Below, in pieces: positions 36,087 to 45,815 of a DNA stretch of 64,000 bases. A program made the position numbers and the translations under genes. The first letter of the stretch is position 1; each line of letters starts with the position of its first letter. The DNA lies in the NCBI GenBank assembly GCA_013360945.1, contig JABWAQ010000005.1, positions 1-64,000 of the forward strand, written 5' to 3'. Under the pieces are notes generated by a model, which made no database searches, had not been told where the DNA came from, and worked only from the letters and a program-made list of their open reading frames with translations. The stretch is from Candidatus Brocadia sp. (GTDB lineage: Bacteria; Planctomycetota; Brocadiia; Brocadiales; Brocadiaceae).

Positions 36087-37682
36087 TCAATATGCCAAAG
36101 ACGCCTTGATAAAACTCTTGAACAATGGATGCGGGTTTGTGGGCTTCGACTTAAATTCCGGGTGAAACTGCACACAAACAAACCACGGGTGATCTTTCAA
36201 TTCCATGATTTCCACCAATTGCTCATTCGGTGTATGCCCACTAAAGATCATACCACGGGCTTCAAATATCTCCGTATATCTGTTGTTAAATTCATACCGG
36301 TGCCGGTGTCGTTCCGATATCTCCCGGCTTCCATATGCCGCAAACGCCTTTGTGTCTGCCTGTAGGATGCAAGGCTGTGCACCAAGCCTCATCGTCCCGC
36401 CCTTACAAGACACCGTGCGCTGTTCTTCTAAGAGAAAGATTACCGGATGAGGGGTGTCGATGTCAAATTCAGTGCTGTTTGCACCTTTAAGATTGCACAC
36501 ATTTCTCGCAAATTCGATTGCCGCACACTGCATTCCAAGACAAATACCGAAGAAAGGAATCTTCTGTTCCCTTGCATACCGTATCGCCTCGATCTTGCCC
36601 TCGACACCGCGTACTCCAAATCCACCCGGCACCAGGATACCCCTCACCCCTTCAAGATGTTCCCTGGCCCCGCTTTTTTCGATGGCCTCAGATTCTACCC
36701 GGCGCACCCTCACCCGCGCATTGTTTCCTATGCCACCGTGGATAAGGGATTCATAAATGGACTCATAGGCCGACTGATGCGCTATATATTTTCCCACAAT
36801 CGCGATCTCTGTTGTCTGGCCTGGATTTTTTAATATCTCTAGTATTGACAACCACTTATCGATATTGTTGCCGTTTGTTTTTAGTCCTAATCTCTGGACA
36901 ATAAACGTATCCAAACCCTGATCAACAAGGATCAACGGTATCTCATAGAGATAAGGCTTTACGTCCCGCTCTTCAATAATTGCATTTTTGTCCACATTAC
37001 AAAAAAGGGATAACTTTTCCTTTACCTCTGCACTGAGATGTTTTTCGGTCCTGCATATGATAACGTCAGGCTGAATACCGGCCTGTCGCAACATGCCAAC
37101 GCTATGCTGGGTGGGTTTCGTCTTTATCTCTTCTGCTGCGCTTAGGTAAGGGACAAGCGTTAGGTGAATATAGAGCACATTTTCCCTGCCAACTTTTTGG
37201 CCAAACTGCCTGATGGCTTCAAGGAACGGCTGGTTCTCTATATCTCCCACAATACCCCCGATTTCAGATATAACCACATCTGTATCGGGACTATCCAGTT
37301 TCTGAATGCATTCAATAATTTCATTAGTAATATGCGGGATTACCTGGACGGTCTTTCCTAAATACTCCCCCTTGCGCTCTTTCGTAATAACGGAATTATA
37401 AATGGAACCGGTCGTGAAATTGCAGTACCTGTTCGTCCGGCTATTGGTAAATCGCTCATAATGCCCCAGATCCAGGTCTGTCTCAGCGCCATCATCCGTT
37501 ACATACACCTCCCCATGTTCATAGGGACTCATCGTCCCCGGATCGATATTTACATAGGGATCAACCTTTTGGAGTTTTACTTTAAGCCCCCTGCTTTCCA
37601 GCAACATCCCGATAGAGGCAGAATTGAGCCCCTTACCGAGAGAAGAAACCACGCCACCCGTAACAAATATGTGTTTAGTCAT
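36087..37682 (-). CDS. pyrG: CTP synthase
   Basis: 531 residues. The synthase domain ([21 protein letters not shown]-loop, [22 protein letters not shown]) is followed by a class-I glutamine amidotransferase domain with GICLGMQ nucleophile Cys and the CVQFHPEF catalytic His/Glu. It makes CTP from UTP, feeding CMP-Kdo synthesis by the neighbouring kdsB. The first codons overlap kdsB by 8 bases. Confidence 0.97.
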   Translation of the reverse strand: MTKHIFVTGGVVSSLGKGLNSASIGMLLESRGLKVKLQKVDPYVNIDPGTMSPYEHGEVYVTDDGAETDLDLGHYERFTNSRTNRYCNFTTGSIYNSVITKERKGEYLGKTVQVIPHITNEIIECIQKLDSPDTDVVISEIGGIVGDIENQPFLEAIRQFGQKVGRENVLYIHLTLVPYLSAAEEIKTKPTQHSVGMLRQAGIQPDVIICRTEKHLSAEVKEKLSLFCNVDKNAIIEERDVKPYLYEIPLILVDQGLDTFIVQRLGLKTNGNNIDKWLSILEILKNPGQTTEIAIVGKYIAHQSAYESIYESLIHGGIGNNARVRVRRVESEAIEKSGAREHLEGVRGILVPGGFGVRGVEGKIEAIRYAREQKIPFFGICLGMQCAAIEFARNVCNLKGANSTEFDIDTPHPVIFLLEEQRTVSCKGGTMRLGAQPCILQADTKAFAAYGSREISERHRHRYEFNNRYTEIFEARGMIFSGHTPNEQLVEIMELKDHPWFVCVQFHPEFKSKPTNPHPLFKSFIKASLAY

Positions 37683-38439
37683 GTTTATATTTTTCCAAAA
37701 ATGTCATCAAATCATCCCGCGTATCAATCCCTCTGGATTTGTACGGTGTAATTGCCACCTTTATTTTGTATCCATTGGAAAGCGCCCTGAGTTGCTCCAG
37801 CTTTTCGCCGTGTTCCAAAGACGAGACTGGAAATTTTGAGTATTGTAACAAAAAATCCCTCTGATATGCATAAATACCCAGATGCCGTAAAAATGTAATT
37901 CCGGGTTCGTTGATGGGATCTTTACTGTCCCGCACGTACGGAATCTGCGAACGGGAGAAATAGAGCGCATACCCACAATTATCCAGCACCACCTTTACCA
38001 CATTCGGATTGTTCAATTCGGCGGCGTCTTTTATTTCATGTGCAAGGGTCGCCATCGCTGCGGCTTTGTCATCCACTAAAGTATCTACAACATGATCGAC
38101 CATGGCCGCGTTCATCTCGGGTTCGTCTCCCTGCACATTCACGATGACGTCTGCATCCAGCCGCCCTGCCACCTCTGCAATGCGGTCTGTCCCAGATGCA
38201 TGCGACCCTGAAGTCATTTCCACCTCGCCACCAAACCCTTTCACAATATCGTAGATGTGCTGGCTATCCGTGGCAACAATTACTTTATGAATTCGTCGTG
38301 CCTGCTTTACGTTTTGATAGACGTGTTCTATGATATATCTTCCTGTGATGGACTTGACTTCCGGCAGGATTAGTTTCTTTGGTAGCCTGGTCGATGCATA
38401 CCTTGCGGGGATTACAACAACTGCCTTCATACGATACAT
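37675..38439 (-). CDS. kdsB: 3-deoxy-manno-octulosonate cytidylyltransferase
   Basis: 254 residues, or 251 from the ATG at 38430 where the usual [19 protein letters not shown] start falls. The [10 protein letters not shown] motif of the nucleotide-binding site is present. It activates Kdo with CTP to make CMP-Kdo for the inner LPS core. It lies directly before pyrG. Confidence 0.95.
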   Translation of the reverse strand: MYRMKAVVVIPARYASTRLPKKLILPEVKSITGRYIIEHVYQNVKQARRIHKVIVATDSQHIYDIVKGFGGEVEMTSGSHASGTDRIAEVAGRLDADVIVNVQGDEPEMNAAMVDHVVDTLVDDKAAAMATLAHEIKDAAELNNPNVVKVVLDNCGYALYFSRSQIPYVRDSKDPINEPGITFLRHLGIYAYQRDFLLQYSKFPVSSLEHGEKLEQLRALSNGYKIKVAITPYKSRGIDTRDDLMTFLEKYKHD

Positions 38440-38656
38440 TCAGCCATGGAATTGCCCAGCCTATAAGTTTTTAACGAACTGACCCGAACTAAATCAGATA
38501 AAGAAAGATATCTTATTGTAGGGAGCGTTGATTTGTTGAAAGATGATAAAAGCTCATGGTGTTGATAATCTTTTCCAACTCGTTCGGGTTAGGGATTAAT
38601 TCTATTGGACAACGCTTTCGTATTCAAACAATTTTTGAAATAATTTATACAAACTT

Positions 38657-39568
38657 TTACCGGGATATTTCCAGGGAAATGTCCAGCGCCTTTGCCGAAT
38701 GGGTAATGGCGCCAACAGAAATTCTATCCACACCTGTTTGTGCCACCAGATGTATATTTTCCATGGTAATATTCCCCGACGCCTCGGTAAGGGGCTGACG
38801 TATGCCCTCGCCATATTTCCACCCTTTGACCAGTGTTACAGCATCTTTTAATCGCTGGATATCCATGTTATCAAACAGGACGATATCCACCCCTGACTTA
38901 AGAGCATCCGCAACCTCTTCCAGTGTCCGCGTCTCTACCTCGATTAAAACCCCCTTTTTTATCTTTTGTTTCAATACAGACACGGCACTTTCAATAATGC
39001 TATCATGGGGAGAAACGTCATGGAATAATTTATTCTTTATAATATCCAGGTGGTTGTCTTTTATGAGCACTTGATCATAGAGTCCCATCCTATGGTTAAC
39101 CCCTCCGCCTACTACGACAGCATATTTTTCCAAATAGCGCCATCCGGGGATAGTCTTTCTTGTATCCGTGAGTAAAGTTTTTAAGGGCTTGATACGCTCA
39201 ACAAACTGCGCCGTTAACGTTGCAATCCCGGAAAGCCTCTGAAGGAAGTTTAAGGCAATCCTTTCGCCAGAGAGTAAGACCTTTGCACTGCCATGTATGG
39301 CGGCAATAGGCTCTCCTTTATGAACAAAACCCCCATCGTTAACCCATCGTTTAAAAAAAATATTTTTGTCTAATTTTGAAAAAAAATACTCTGCAACGGA
39401 CAACCCGGCAACGATCCCGCTCTCTTTCGCAGTAAAAATACCTTCCACCACCAGATTGCCCGGGATGAGATTTTCTGTCGTGATATCCCCCGTAAAAATA
39501 TCTTCCTGTATGGCTAGCTGGAGGAGGGCATCTATCTTCACCGTTTCGAAATTGATTTTTGTGTTCAT
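38657..39568 (-). CDS. nadC: Nicotinate-nucleotide pyrophosphorylase (carboxylating)
   Basis: 303 residues. The N-terminal beta domain (EDIFTGDITTENLIPG) and the C-terminal barrel with TRKTIPGWR, GGGVNHRMGLYD, LIKDNHL, EVETRTLEE and DRISVGAITHS are all present. It converts quinolinate and PRPP to nicotinate mononucleotide in NAD synthesis. Confidence 0.96.
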   Translation of the reverse strand: MNTKINFETVKIDALLQLAIQEDIFTGDITTENLIPGNLVVEGIFTAKESGIVAGLSVAEYFFSKLDKNIFFKRWVNDGGFVHKGEPIAAIHGSAKVLLSGERIALNFLQRLSGIATLTAQFVERIKPLKTLLTDTRKTIPGWRYLEKYAVVVGGGVNHRMGLYDQVLIKDNHLDIIKNKLFHDVSPHDSIIESAVSVLKQKIKKGVLIEVETRTLEEVADALKSGVDIVLFDNMDIQRLKDAVTLVKGWKYGEGIRQPLTEASGNITMENIHLVAQTGVDRISVGAITHSAKALDISLEISR

Positions 39569-39733
39569 TATGAAAAGTAATTCCTGTCTTTAGTCTTTCA
39601 ACACCTCATTGACCCATATTTAATCGTCATTATATAGCGTTTTCGGAAGAACGCAACAGCATTTAATTTTTTTCTTGACAATTAACGATACGGTGTATTT
39701 TGACTAATAGTCGACAATGGTAGTTTTGACAAA

Positions 39734-39982
39734 ATGACAAAAATAATCAAAACATATATAGCCTCTATCTTGGAAAATAAAGGGCATAAGGTGGAAATAA
39801 TTCCTTTCAATTCGGAGCTTGACATAGTAGAAGCTGTAAGACGGATGATTGCTTTTCATCGAGGAATCGAAGGGATTGCTATCACCGTCAAAGCATGGCC
39901 TGATAGCATTACCTATGGCTCGTTCCCGGGGTGCAGGACGACCCGGATTTATCCTGAAGCTATCCAACTACCAGGGGTATAG
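39734..39982 (+). CDS. Hypothetical 82-residue protein or gene fragment
   Basis: The protein has a plausible alpha/beta pattern: a helix with KTYIASILENKGHKVEIIPF, then a helix DIVEAVRRMIAFHRG, then strand IEGIAITVKAW. It ends abruptly after GCRTTRIYPEAIQLPGV. It may be a truncated alpha/beta protein. A TTGACA lies about 60 bases upstream. No family is recognised. The antisense open frame (39704-39967) looks like a shadow. Confidence 0.35.
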   Translation: MTKIIKTYIASILENKGHKVEIIPFNSELDIVEAVRRMIAFHRGIEGIAITVKAWPDSITYGSFPGCRTTRIYPEAIQLPGV

Positions 39983-40326
39983 CTACAAACTCCTTGAAGA
40001 TTCTTAAAGATAAATCTTGAATTATTGCCGGTAGAATGATTGTCTTAAAAACTAGTGCTATTGGTATAATCAGGAACATCTTCATAGAGTGAAAATCTAA
40101 ATAAATGGATTTTTGGTCTAAAATTCTTGATAAAGATATCGGACAATTCACACCTTCCCGGATATCTGACCTTTTGTAACTACTGGCTTTAATTATAACT
40201 AGGACATATTTGTTTCCTATTGTTAAAGGATGTCGTTTTGGTACAAAAATTGAGTAACCGTAAATCAGGGATTATTAAAAAGAAAGATCCTTAGTGTCCT
40301 CACGCGAAAATTAAGGAAAATACGTA
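39983..40326. other. Gap with no recognised gene
   Basis: AT-rich sequence with scattered stops. I see no tRNA, hairpin terminator or consensus promoter; a minus-strand frame at 39960-40151 is hydrophobic but has no ribosome-binding site. It is likely the leader and promoter region of the ferritin-like cluster. Confidence 0.4.
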
Positions 40327-40509
40327 ATGGACAAAGATATAGAAAATCTGAAATTAGCAATACAAAATAAAGCGCTCGGCATTGAACGATACGGAGATCA
40401 GATTAAGGTGTTGAGTGATCCCAAAATCAATGCCTTACTCGAAGGTGTCTTGCATAATGAGATACGTCACAAGGGAGAATTAGAAGACCATTTGGAGAGA
40501 TTATCTTAA
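40327..40509 (+). CDS. Half-size ferritin-like protein
   Basis: 60 residues that cover just one two-helix half of a ferritin/rubrerythrin bundle: helix 1 with GIERYGDQ and helix 2 with EVL-like HNEIRHKGELEDH, giving one ExxH metal-ligand pair and one lone Glu. A full di-iron centre would need two copies, as in encapsulated ferritins, which also use a two-helix subunit. It is followed 15 bases on by another ferritin-like gene. Confidence 0.7.
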   Translation: MDKDIENLKLAIQNKALGIERYGDQIKVLSDPKINALLEGVLHNEIRHKGELEDHLERLS

Positions 40510-40524
40510 ACAAGGGAGAAAAAT

Positions 40525-40881
40525 ATGAGGGAGGGCTATAAGTCTGTCTTGGAATTCTTAGAGGCGGATTTTGAGATAGAAGAGGAGCAGGAGCACTTGT
40601 ATAACCAATTGGCTACCGTTTCAAAGGACATCAAGGTAAAAGAGACCTTTCAACATCTGGCGAGAGCGGCCAAAGGGCACAAGGACGCACTCGGAAGACT
40701 TATTCATGATATTGAATCGGATAATCATGATGTGAGTTTTTATTGCCTTATGTGCGGGTGGGAGATCGATTTCGGAAAAATGCCCTCTGTGGGAAACGAA
40801 GAACGCTGCTCTCTGTGTTGTCAAAAATTTGCCCTTGTAGACGTTGATAACGATTATGCGATTAAATTTCTTCCGCAATAA
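40525..40881 (+). CDS. Ferritin-like helical pair with Cys4 zinc-ribbon/rubredoxin-like tail
   Basis: 118 residues. An N-terminal two-helix segment (about 1-65; EEEQEHLYNQLA and LARAAKGHKDAL) resembles rubrerythrin, but the ExxH glutamate of the second helix is Ala. The C-terminal part (about 70-118) has CLMCGW and CSLCCQK, a four-cysteine metal-binding module. The di-iron site is probably incomplete. It starts with ATG after GGGAGAAAA. Confidence 0.72.
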   Translation: MREGYKSVLEFLEADFEIEEEQEHLYNQLATVSKDIKVKETFQHLARAAKGHKDALGRLIHDIESDNHDVSFYCLMCGWEIDFGKMPSVGNEERCSLCCQKFALVDVDNDYAIKFLPQ

Positions 40882-40969
40882 GTGTTTTTAAAATTAACCT
40901 ATTTCAGGTTTATACCATCAGTCAGTTGAATTATCGTAAAGAAGTGAGAAAGGAACCGTAGAAATAAAA

Positions 40970-41509
40970 ATGAGTGAGGCTTTAAAAGATATAAAATCCA
41001 TTGCACTTCAGATGGAGATGGATGGTATAAAATTTTACAACGATTTGGCAAGTAAAACCCTTCATCCTATGGGAAAGGCCATGTTCAGGTCCTTTGTAGA
41101 AGACGAAAAATCACACGCCAAGAGGCTTCGGGCGTTATTATCAGCACGTGAGGAAAAAAAAATAAAGGAAAAGGGTGCGATGCATCCAAAGGAAAGATTA
41201 ATTACCATCTTTCAGACGATGGGTGAAGAAATGAAAAAGAAGGTCGACCTTAATACAAACGACATAGAGGCTGTAAAGCTTGCCATGGGACTCGAAGAAA
41301 AAGGGATCGAGTTTTACGAACAGGCCGCAAAAGAAACAGGTGACACAAAAGATAGTGAGACGTACCGTTTTCTTGCCGGAGAGGAAAGGGCGCATTTGAG
41401 CATATTAAAAAATACCCTTGAATTTTTAGAAAAAACAGAACAGTGGGAGGCAGAGAGCGAAGGTCGCATCTATGATATGTGGATGCGTGTGGTGCATGAA
41501 AAACTATAA
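40970..41509 (+). CDS. Rubrerythrin/ferritin-family di-iron protein
   Basis: 179 residues forming a full four-helix bundle: QMEMDGIKFYNDLA, EDEKSHAKRL, GLEEKGIEFYEQAA and GEERAHLSIL supply two lone Glu and two ExxH motifs. There is no rubredoxin domain. Members reduce peroxide or handle iron. Confidence 0.85.
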   Translation: MSEALKDIKSIALQMEMDGIKFYNDLASKTLHPMGKAMFRSFVEDEKSHAKRLRALLSAREEKKIKEKGAMHPKERLITIFQTMGEEMKKKVDLNTNDIEAVKLAMGLEEKGIEFYEQAAKETGDTKDSETYRFLAGEERAHLSILKNTLEFLEKTEQWEAESEGRIYDMWMRVVHEKL

Positions 41510-41576
41510 AATGGATTGTGACCATGATGATGTTCGCCGGTAGATTATAACAAAGGATGAAAGATGGAGAAAGAAA

Positions 41577-41819
41577 ATGGCTGAAGAAAAGGTGTTTACA
41601 GTTCTGGAATTGTCTAAATACGATGGTAAAGAGGGTCGGCCGGCTTATATTGCGTACGGCGGGAAAGTTTATGATATTACGAGTAGTGAGCAGTGGACAG
41701 ATGGTGAACATTATGCCATGCATGCGTCTGGTAATGATTTGACCGATGCCTTGGCGGGGGCGCCACATGGGGAAGAAGTGTTTGAAGGATTTAATGTTGT
41801 GGGGGTGTTAAAGTCATAG
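41577..41819 (+). CDS. Cytochrome b5-like heme-binding domain protein
   Basis: 80 residues with the b5-fold pattern FTVLELSKYDG, PAYIAYGGKVYDIT, a W, and HYAMHASGNDLTDALAGAPHGEEVFEGF, typical of small bacterial steroid/heme-binding b5-like proteins with histidine ligands. GAAAGAAA precedes the ATG. It is soluble, with no leader. Confidence 0.85.
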   Translation: MAEEKVFTVLELSKYDGKEGRPAYIAYGGKVYDITSSEQWTDGEHYAMHASGNDLTDALAGAPHGEEVFEGFNVVGVLKS

Positions 41820-41888
41820 ATTTCTGTTATAAGTTTTAATGGCTACTTGTTGAGTCTTAATAGTTCGATAGATATGGTATGTGATGTA

Positions 41889-43307
41889 ATGAATAAAAAT
41901 ATAGATACATTTCGCATAGAGAAAGATTATCTGGGCGAGATGAAAGTTCCTGCAGCGGCTTACTATGGAGTCCAAACTGCCAGGGCAATCGAGAACTTTC
42001 CCATTAGTGGTCAAACAGTGCTGCCTATATTTACCATGGCCATGGTTTCCATAAAAAAGGCGGCTGCTATGGTTAATGTAGAACTTGGGTGTATCGATAG
42101 CAAAATTGGCAATATGATTATTCTGGCATGCGACCGCATATTGAATGGTGAGTTTCAGGATCAATTTTTAGTGGATGTGTACCAGGCTGGCGCTGGGACT
42201 TCCCATCATATGAATGTAAATGAAATTATCGCGAATATTACGATTGAAACGCTTGGCGGAGTAAAAGGGGATTATTCAAAAGTACATCCGAACGATCATG
42301 TTAATTATGGGCAGTCCACAAATGACGTCTATCCTACTGCTATGCGTATTGCAGCGCTGCAGCTCTCTAAAAAACTTGTGAAAAATTTATTTGCCTTAAC
42401 GGAGACGTTTAAAAAAAAATCAAAATCTTTAGACTCGATTGTAAAATCAGGACGCACGCATCTTCATGATGCTGCACCTATTCGTGTTGGTCAGGAATTC
42501 TCAGGCTATGCAGATTCTTTATTTAAGTCAACCAGGGGGGTTGAAAAAGCAAGTGAATCGTTAAAAGAATTGGGCATCGGCGGAAGCGCCGTAGGCACGG
42601 GAATCAATACCTATCCGGAATATACCGGTCGGATTGTTGAAAAACTGAGGAAGATCGTAAACCTGGACGTTAAGGAATCAAAGAATCGATTTGAAGCCAT
42701 GCAAAGTAGCGCTCCTTTTGTTGAACTTTCAGGAGCTATCCGCACAGTAGCTGTGGAACTTATTCGTATTGCCAATGACATAAGACTGATGAATTCAGGG
42801 CCAAATACAGGATTGGCAGAGATTGACCTCCCGGCAGTGCAGCCTGGGTCTTCTATCATGCCCGGCAAAGTAAATCCTGTCATTCCTGAAATGATGAATA
42901 TGGTTTGTTTTTCGGTCATGGGCAATGATCTGTCAATTGCACTGGCGGCCCAGGCCGGGCAGTTTGAGCTTAACGTCATGATGCCTTTGATTCAATATAA
43001 ACTGCTCGATTCTATCATTATACTTACCAATGCTACGAAAATATTTGACGAAAAATGTATTTATGGCATAACCGTAAATGAAGCAAGGTGCCGGGATTAC
43101 GCAATGCGAAGCCTTGGGATTGTCACTGTTTTGAATCCCATTATAGGCTATTCAAAGGCATCAGAGGTTGTCGTGGAATCCATGAAGACGGGTAAATCGG
43201 TGAGAGATGTCCTTTTAGAGCAAGATTTACTCTCTCAGGAACAATTAGATCAGGCATTGTCCCCACAGTCTATGACTGAGCCTGGCATAAGGAAAATTGG
43301 AGTATGA
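41889..43307 (+). CDS. Aspartate ammonia-lyase (aspartase/fumarase superfamily)
   Basis: 472 residues from the ATG at 41889, or longer from a TTG at 41847; the ribosome-binding site is unclear. The FRIEKDYLGEMKVP and AYYGVQTARAIENF start favours aspartase, while the superfamily signature GSSIMPGKVNP and the SGRTHLHDA loop are present. Fumarase is an alternative. It makes fumarate and ammonia from aspartate in the cytoplasm. Confidence 0.85.
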   Translation: MNKNIDTFRIEKDYLGEMKVPAAAYYGVQTARAIENFPISGQTVLPIFTMAMVSIKKAAAMVNVELGCIDSKIGNMIILACDRILNGEFQDQFLVDVYQAGAGTSHHMNVNEIIANITIETLGGVKGDYSKVHPNDHVNYGQSTNDVYPTAMRIAALQLSKKLVKNLFALTETFKKKSKSLDSIVKSGRTHLHDAAPIRVGQEFSGYADSLFKSTRGVEKASESLKELGIGGSAVGTGINTYPEYTGRIVEKLRKIVNLDVKESKNRFEAMQSSAPFVELSGAIRTVAVELIRIANDIRLMNSGPNTGLAEIDLPAVQPGSSIMPGKVNPVIPEMMNMVCFSVMGNDLSIALAAQAGQFELNVMMPLIQYKLLDSIIILTNATKIFDEKCIYGITVNEARCRDYAMRSLGIVTVLNPIIGYSKASEVVVESMKTGKSVRDVLLEQDLLSQEQLDQALSPQSMTEPGIRKIGV

Positions 43308-43427
43308 AGGGTTCCGTTTTCGTAGTTTTACTTTTCAAGTAATAGCGTGAGAAAGGAGGTAATGCAGAAAGAAATAGTTTATAATTTTTTATGTTTTATG
43401 TTTTATATTTCAAGGAAGGAGTAATAT

Positions 43428-43940
43428 ATGAGAAATACACTGTTTTTAAGCTTTATCATATCGGGAATAGTGGTATCAACCGGAGTTGTTCATTCTCCTG
43501 TAACCTTAGCAGGAGAAAGACAGAGCGTTGCACATGAACACGATAAAGTCACATTACCTACGAAGAGGTTAATGATTGCGATGGAAGAACGCGTGTATAA
43601 TATACTCGAAGGGATATTGGTAGGTAATTTCGAATGCGCTAAGCAAGAAGCCAATGCGGTTTTAGCCGAAGCGAACCGGATAAACGAGAATTTCTTCCCG
43701 CGAAACCCAGAGATAGACGCATGGTATATGAGGTCGAAAGATTTGGATCCAAAGAATATAGAGGCAATTACAAAATTAAAGGAAGAATTTAATGGGTACA
43801 CAAGAAGAATAGCAGCAGCGGTGCAGGAAATTCAAAAGGCTGCGGATGCAAAAGATCAGGAAGGAACACTTGCCGCTTTTACCGATTTGATAAAAAACTC
43901 ATGTTTCGAATGTCATAGACGGATCCGTGATACTAAATAA
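43428..43940 (+). CDS. Class II (c'-type) monoheme cytochrome c, copy 1
   Basis: 170 residues with a signal peptide (about 1-30). The single CFECH lies near the C-terminus followed by RRIRD, as in cytochromes c'/c-556, with a helical body carrying AVQEIQKAADA and TLAAFTDLIKNS. Such periplasmic cytochromes bind NO or CO at a five-coordinate heme or shuttle electrons. A strong terminator follows. Copy 2 is next. Confidence 0.85.
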   Translation: MRNTLFLSFIISGIVVSTGVVHSPVTLAGERQSVAHEHDKVTLPTKRLMIAMEERVYNILEGILVGNFECAKQEANAVLAEANRINENFFPRNPEIDAWYMRSKDLDPKNIEAITKLKEEFNGYTRRIAAAVQEIQKAADAKDQEGTLAAFTDLIKNSCFECHRRIRDTK

Positions 43941-43998
43941 ATATCTGTCTGGGAGTTGATAAACAAGGATGTGATTTTGCACAACGGATATTAAATAA

Positions 43999-44039
43999 AA
44001 AAGAAAGTGCAAATAGTTAAGTTATTTGCACTTTCTTTT
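43999..44039 (+). terminator. Strong terminator after cytochrome c' copy 1
   Basis: A perfect 17-bp stem (43999-44015 with 44023-44039), a 7-base loop and a following T-run. Confidence 0.92.
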
Positions 44040-44088
44040 GTTTTTTGTAATTTATTTTTTGCAATAATTTTGAGGGAAGAGGTGCAAC

Positions 44089-44616
44089 GTGAAAATGACC
44101 ATGTTTTTGATTGCTAATGTGGTTGGTATAAGTATGATGGGATTAACAAATAACTTTTATGCGTGTACGGCAATTGCAGCTGAGGAAAAGGTAATCCCCC
44201 ATGAAAATGTTACAGAACCTACCCAGGTATTAATGAATGATATTGCGGATCAAATGGATGATATCCTTGATGGAATATTGGCAGGCAGTTTTAAGTATGT
44301 TGCACAAGAGGCTGGCGCCATTGTAGACAAAAGTTATACGATAAGTAAGACATTCTTTCCTGTTGAAGCAAAAGAAAACGTATGGTTTAAACGGGCCAAA
44401 ATAGACCCAAATGATAAAGAGAGAATTGCTAAATTGAGAGAAGAATTTGATGGCTACCTCAAAGAAATAGTATCATCGGCATTGGAAATTCAAAAAGCTG
44501 CAAAGACAAACAATCAGAAAGCAACTTTCAAAGCCTTTACTGACATGATCGAAAAAACGTGTTTCGAATGCCATGAAAAAATCCGTGACAAAATGATCCC
44601 TATTGAAAACCGGTAA
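44089..44616 (+). CDS. Class II (c'-type) monoheme cytochrome c, copy 2
   Basis: 175 residues from a GTG start at 44089, preceded by GAGG. A leader (about 1-32), then the same helical plan as copy 1 (LEIQKAAK, AFTDMIEKTCFECHEKIRD) with heme site CFECH. It has its own terminator behind it. It lies 149 bases after copy 1 and is clearly a tandem paralogue. Confidence 0.85.
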   Translation: MKMTMFLIANVVGISMMGLTNNFYACTAIAAEEKVIPHENVTEPTQVLMNDIADQMDDILDGILAGSFKYVAQEAGAIVDKSYTISKTFFPVEAKENVWFKRAKIDPNDKERIAKLREEFDGYLKEIVSSALEIQKAAKTNNQKATFKAFTDMIEKTCFECHEKIRDKMIPIENR

Positions 44617-44930
44617 ATTCAGCTACCCTTGGTATATTGAAGAAAAAGTGCAGGATGTTTAGGTGTCCTGCACTTTCTTTTTTATTTTAGAGATTGATTA
44701 CATCATGTAAAGTAGTGTAAAATATTTGCTCCTATTTTTGCAAAAACAAAAAAAGAGGGAAACAGGGTATAGTTTATACGGCGATTTTAAGCGCCCTTTT
44801 TGTCATAAAAAATAAAAGGTATTGGCCTGAATACCCATACAATTGACGTTAAAGGACGTGTTACGTGTGTCGGAAATGTTTAATACAACAGAATTAATGG
44901 TCTATTAATTAAACTCTTGGGAGGCGCGAT
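44617..44930. other. Gap with terminator and small hairpin before rubredoxin
   Basis: It holds the terminator at 44645-44676 and a small GGTATT/AATACC hairpin near 44819-44836. A TTGACG near 44845 could be a -35 of the rubredoxin promoter, but no good -10 follows at 17 bases. Confidence 0.5.
44645..44676 (+). terminator. Terminator after cytochrome c' copy 2
   Basis: An AAAGTGCAGGA/TCCTGCACTTT stem (44645-44655 with 44666-44676), a 10-base loop and then a T-rich run. Its AAAGTGCA arm resembles that of the first terminator. Confidence 0.88.
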
Positions 44931-45092
44931 ATGTCTAAATGGGAATGTCGGGTATGTGGTTACGTTTACGATCCGGAAAAGGGTGACCCGGATAACGGTG
45001 TAAAACCTGGAACGCCCTTTGAAAATTTACCAGAAGATTGGGTTTGTCCATCCTGTGGTGCAAGTCAAGACCAATTCGACAAGCTTGATTAG
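44931..45092 (+). CDS. Rubredoxin
   Basis: 53 residues with [18 protein letters not shown] and VCPSCGAS, the two Cys-x2-Cys pairs that bind one iron, and the typical DWVCP. GGGAGG precedes the ATG. It is a cytoplasmic electron carrier, likely to serve the nearby rubrerythrins. Confidence 0.97.
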   Translation: MSKWECRVCGYVYDPEKGDPDNGVKPGTPFENLPEDWVCPSCGASQDQFDKLD

Positions 45093-45144
45093 TGAAGTCT
45101 GTAGTTTTACATACCTTCTTGTTAAGGAATTTCAAGGTTGCTGT

Positions 45145-45173
45145 TGTAGAGCGAAGGGTGTCTTCGCTCTACA
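45145..45173. repeat. Perfect 12-bp hairpin downstream of rubredoxin
   Basis: TGTAGAGCGAAG (45145-45156) pairs with CTTCGCTCTACA (45162-45173) around a 5-base loop. No T-run follows, so it is not a standard terminator. It lies between rubredoxin and the tetraheme cytochrome gene and may be a REP-like element or an mRNA-stability hairpin. Confidence 0.8.
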
Positions 45174-45218
45174 TTGCGAAAGTTAACAAAGTCCTAATTA
45201 ACTAAGGAAAAAATATTT

Positions 45219-45815
45219 GTGTTAGAATTGTTAAAAAATCGGTGTCCAAATCGTTGGATATTTATAGTATGCTTCGGGATGTTTTTTTGCTTTGGAAATA
45301 TTGCTTTGTCAAATGCAGAACAAACGGAAAAGATTGCACCGAGTGTTACATATTCAAATCCTTATTTTAAAGGCACCAAGGAAGATAGAGAGGCTCAGAT
45401 TAAGAAGATGACGTCCCTTTTCGGGGTTGATTGTGAGTTTTGTCATAATGAAGATTTAACGACTTTTACGGAAGAGGGGGAAAAATCAAAGGGGATGATG
45501 AAGGCCTCTGTTGCCCTGGGGGTCGAATGTGATCACTGCCATATCGATCGGAAGCGTTATAAAGAAAACGAACAACAGGCTAGAAAGATGTTCGAACTTT
45601 GTGAAATTATGGGAACTGAATGTAATTTTTGTCATGCCGGAAAGAATAAACTTACTCAGAAAGGGGAAAGGTCTAAGACCGCCTTTGTAACTCGTGCATG
45701 GGCTACTGAAGGAACCAAGCAATGTCTCGAATGCCACACCGAGAAAAAGCAGTTTGCCTTGAATTTTTATGGATGGCAAGTTCTGAATGCTATGAAAGGA
45801 TTAAAGGGGATGTGA
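45219..45815 (+). CDS. Exported tetraheme cytochrome c
   Basis: 198 residues from a GTG start, with AAGGAA 11 bases before it. A signal peptide (about 1-34) precedes four CxxCH sites starting at residues 72, 104, 135 and 169, in a helical protein with EEGEKSKGMMKASVALGVEC and QKGERSKTAF stretches, partly repeating. The spacing is reminiscent of the reaction-centre cytochrome family, but I cannot confirm this. Its stop overlaps the start of the thioredoxin reductase gene. Confidence 0.85.
   Translation: MLELLKNRCPNRWIFIVCFGMFFCFGNIALSNAEQTEKIAPSVTYSNPYFKGTKEDREAQIKKMTSLFGVDCEFCHNEDLTTFTEEGEKSKGMMKASVALGVECDHCHIDRKRYKENEQQARKMFELCEIMGTECNFCHAGKNKLTQKGERSKTAFVTRAWATEGTKQCLECHTEKKQFALNFYGWQVLNAMKGLKGM

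Noticed and set aside
45145-45173. Hairpin as rubredoxin terminator
   Set aside because: Perfect stem but no T-run on either side.
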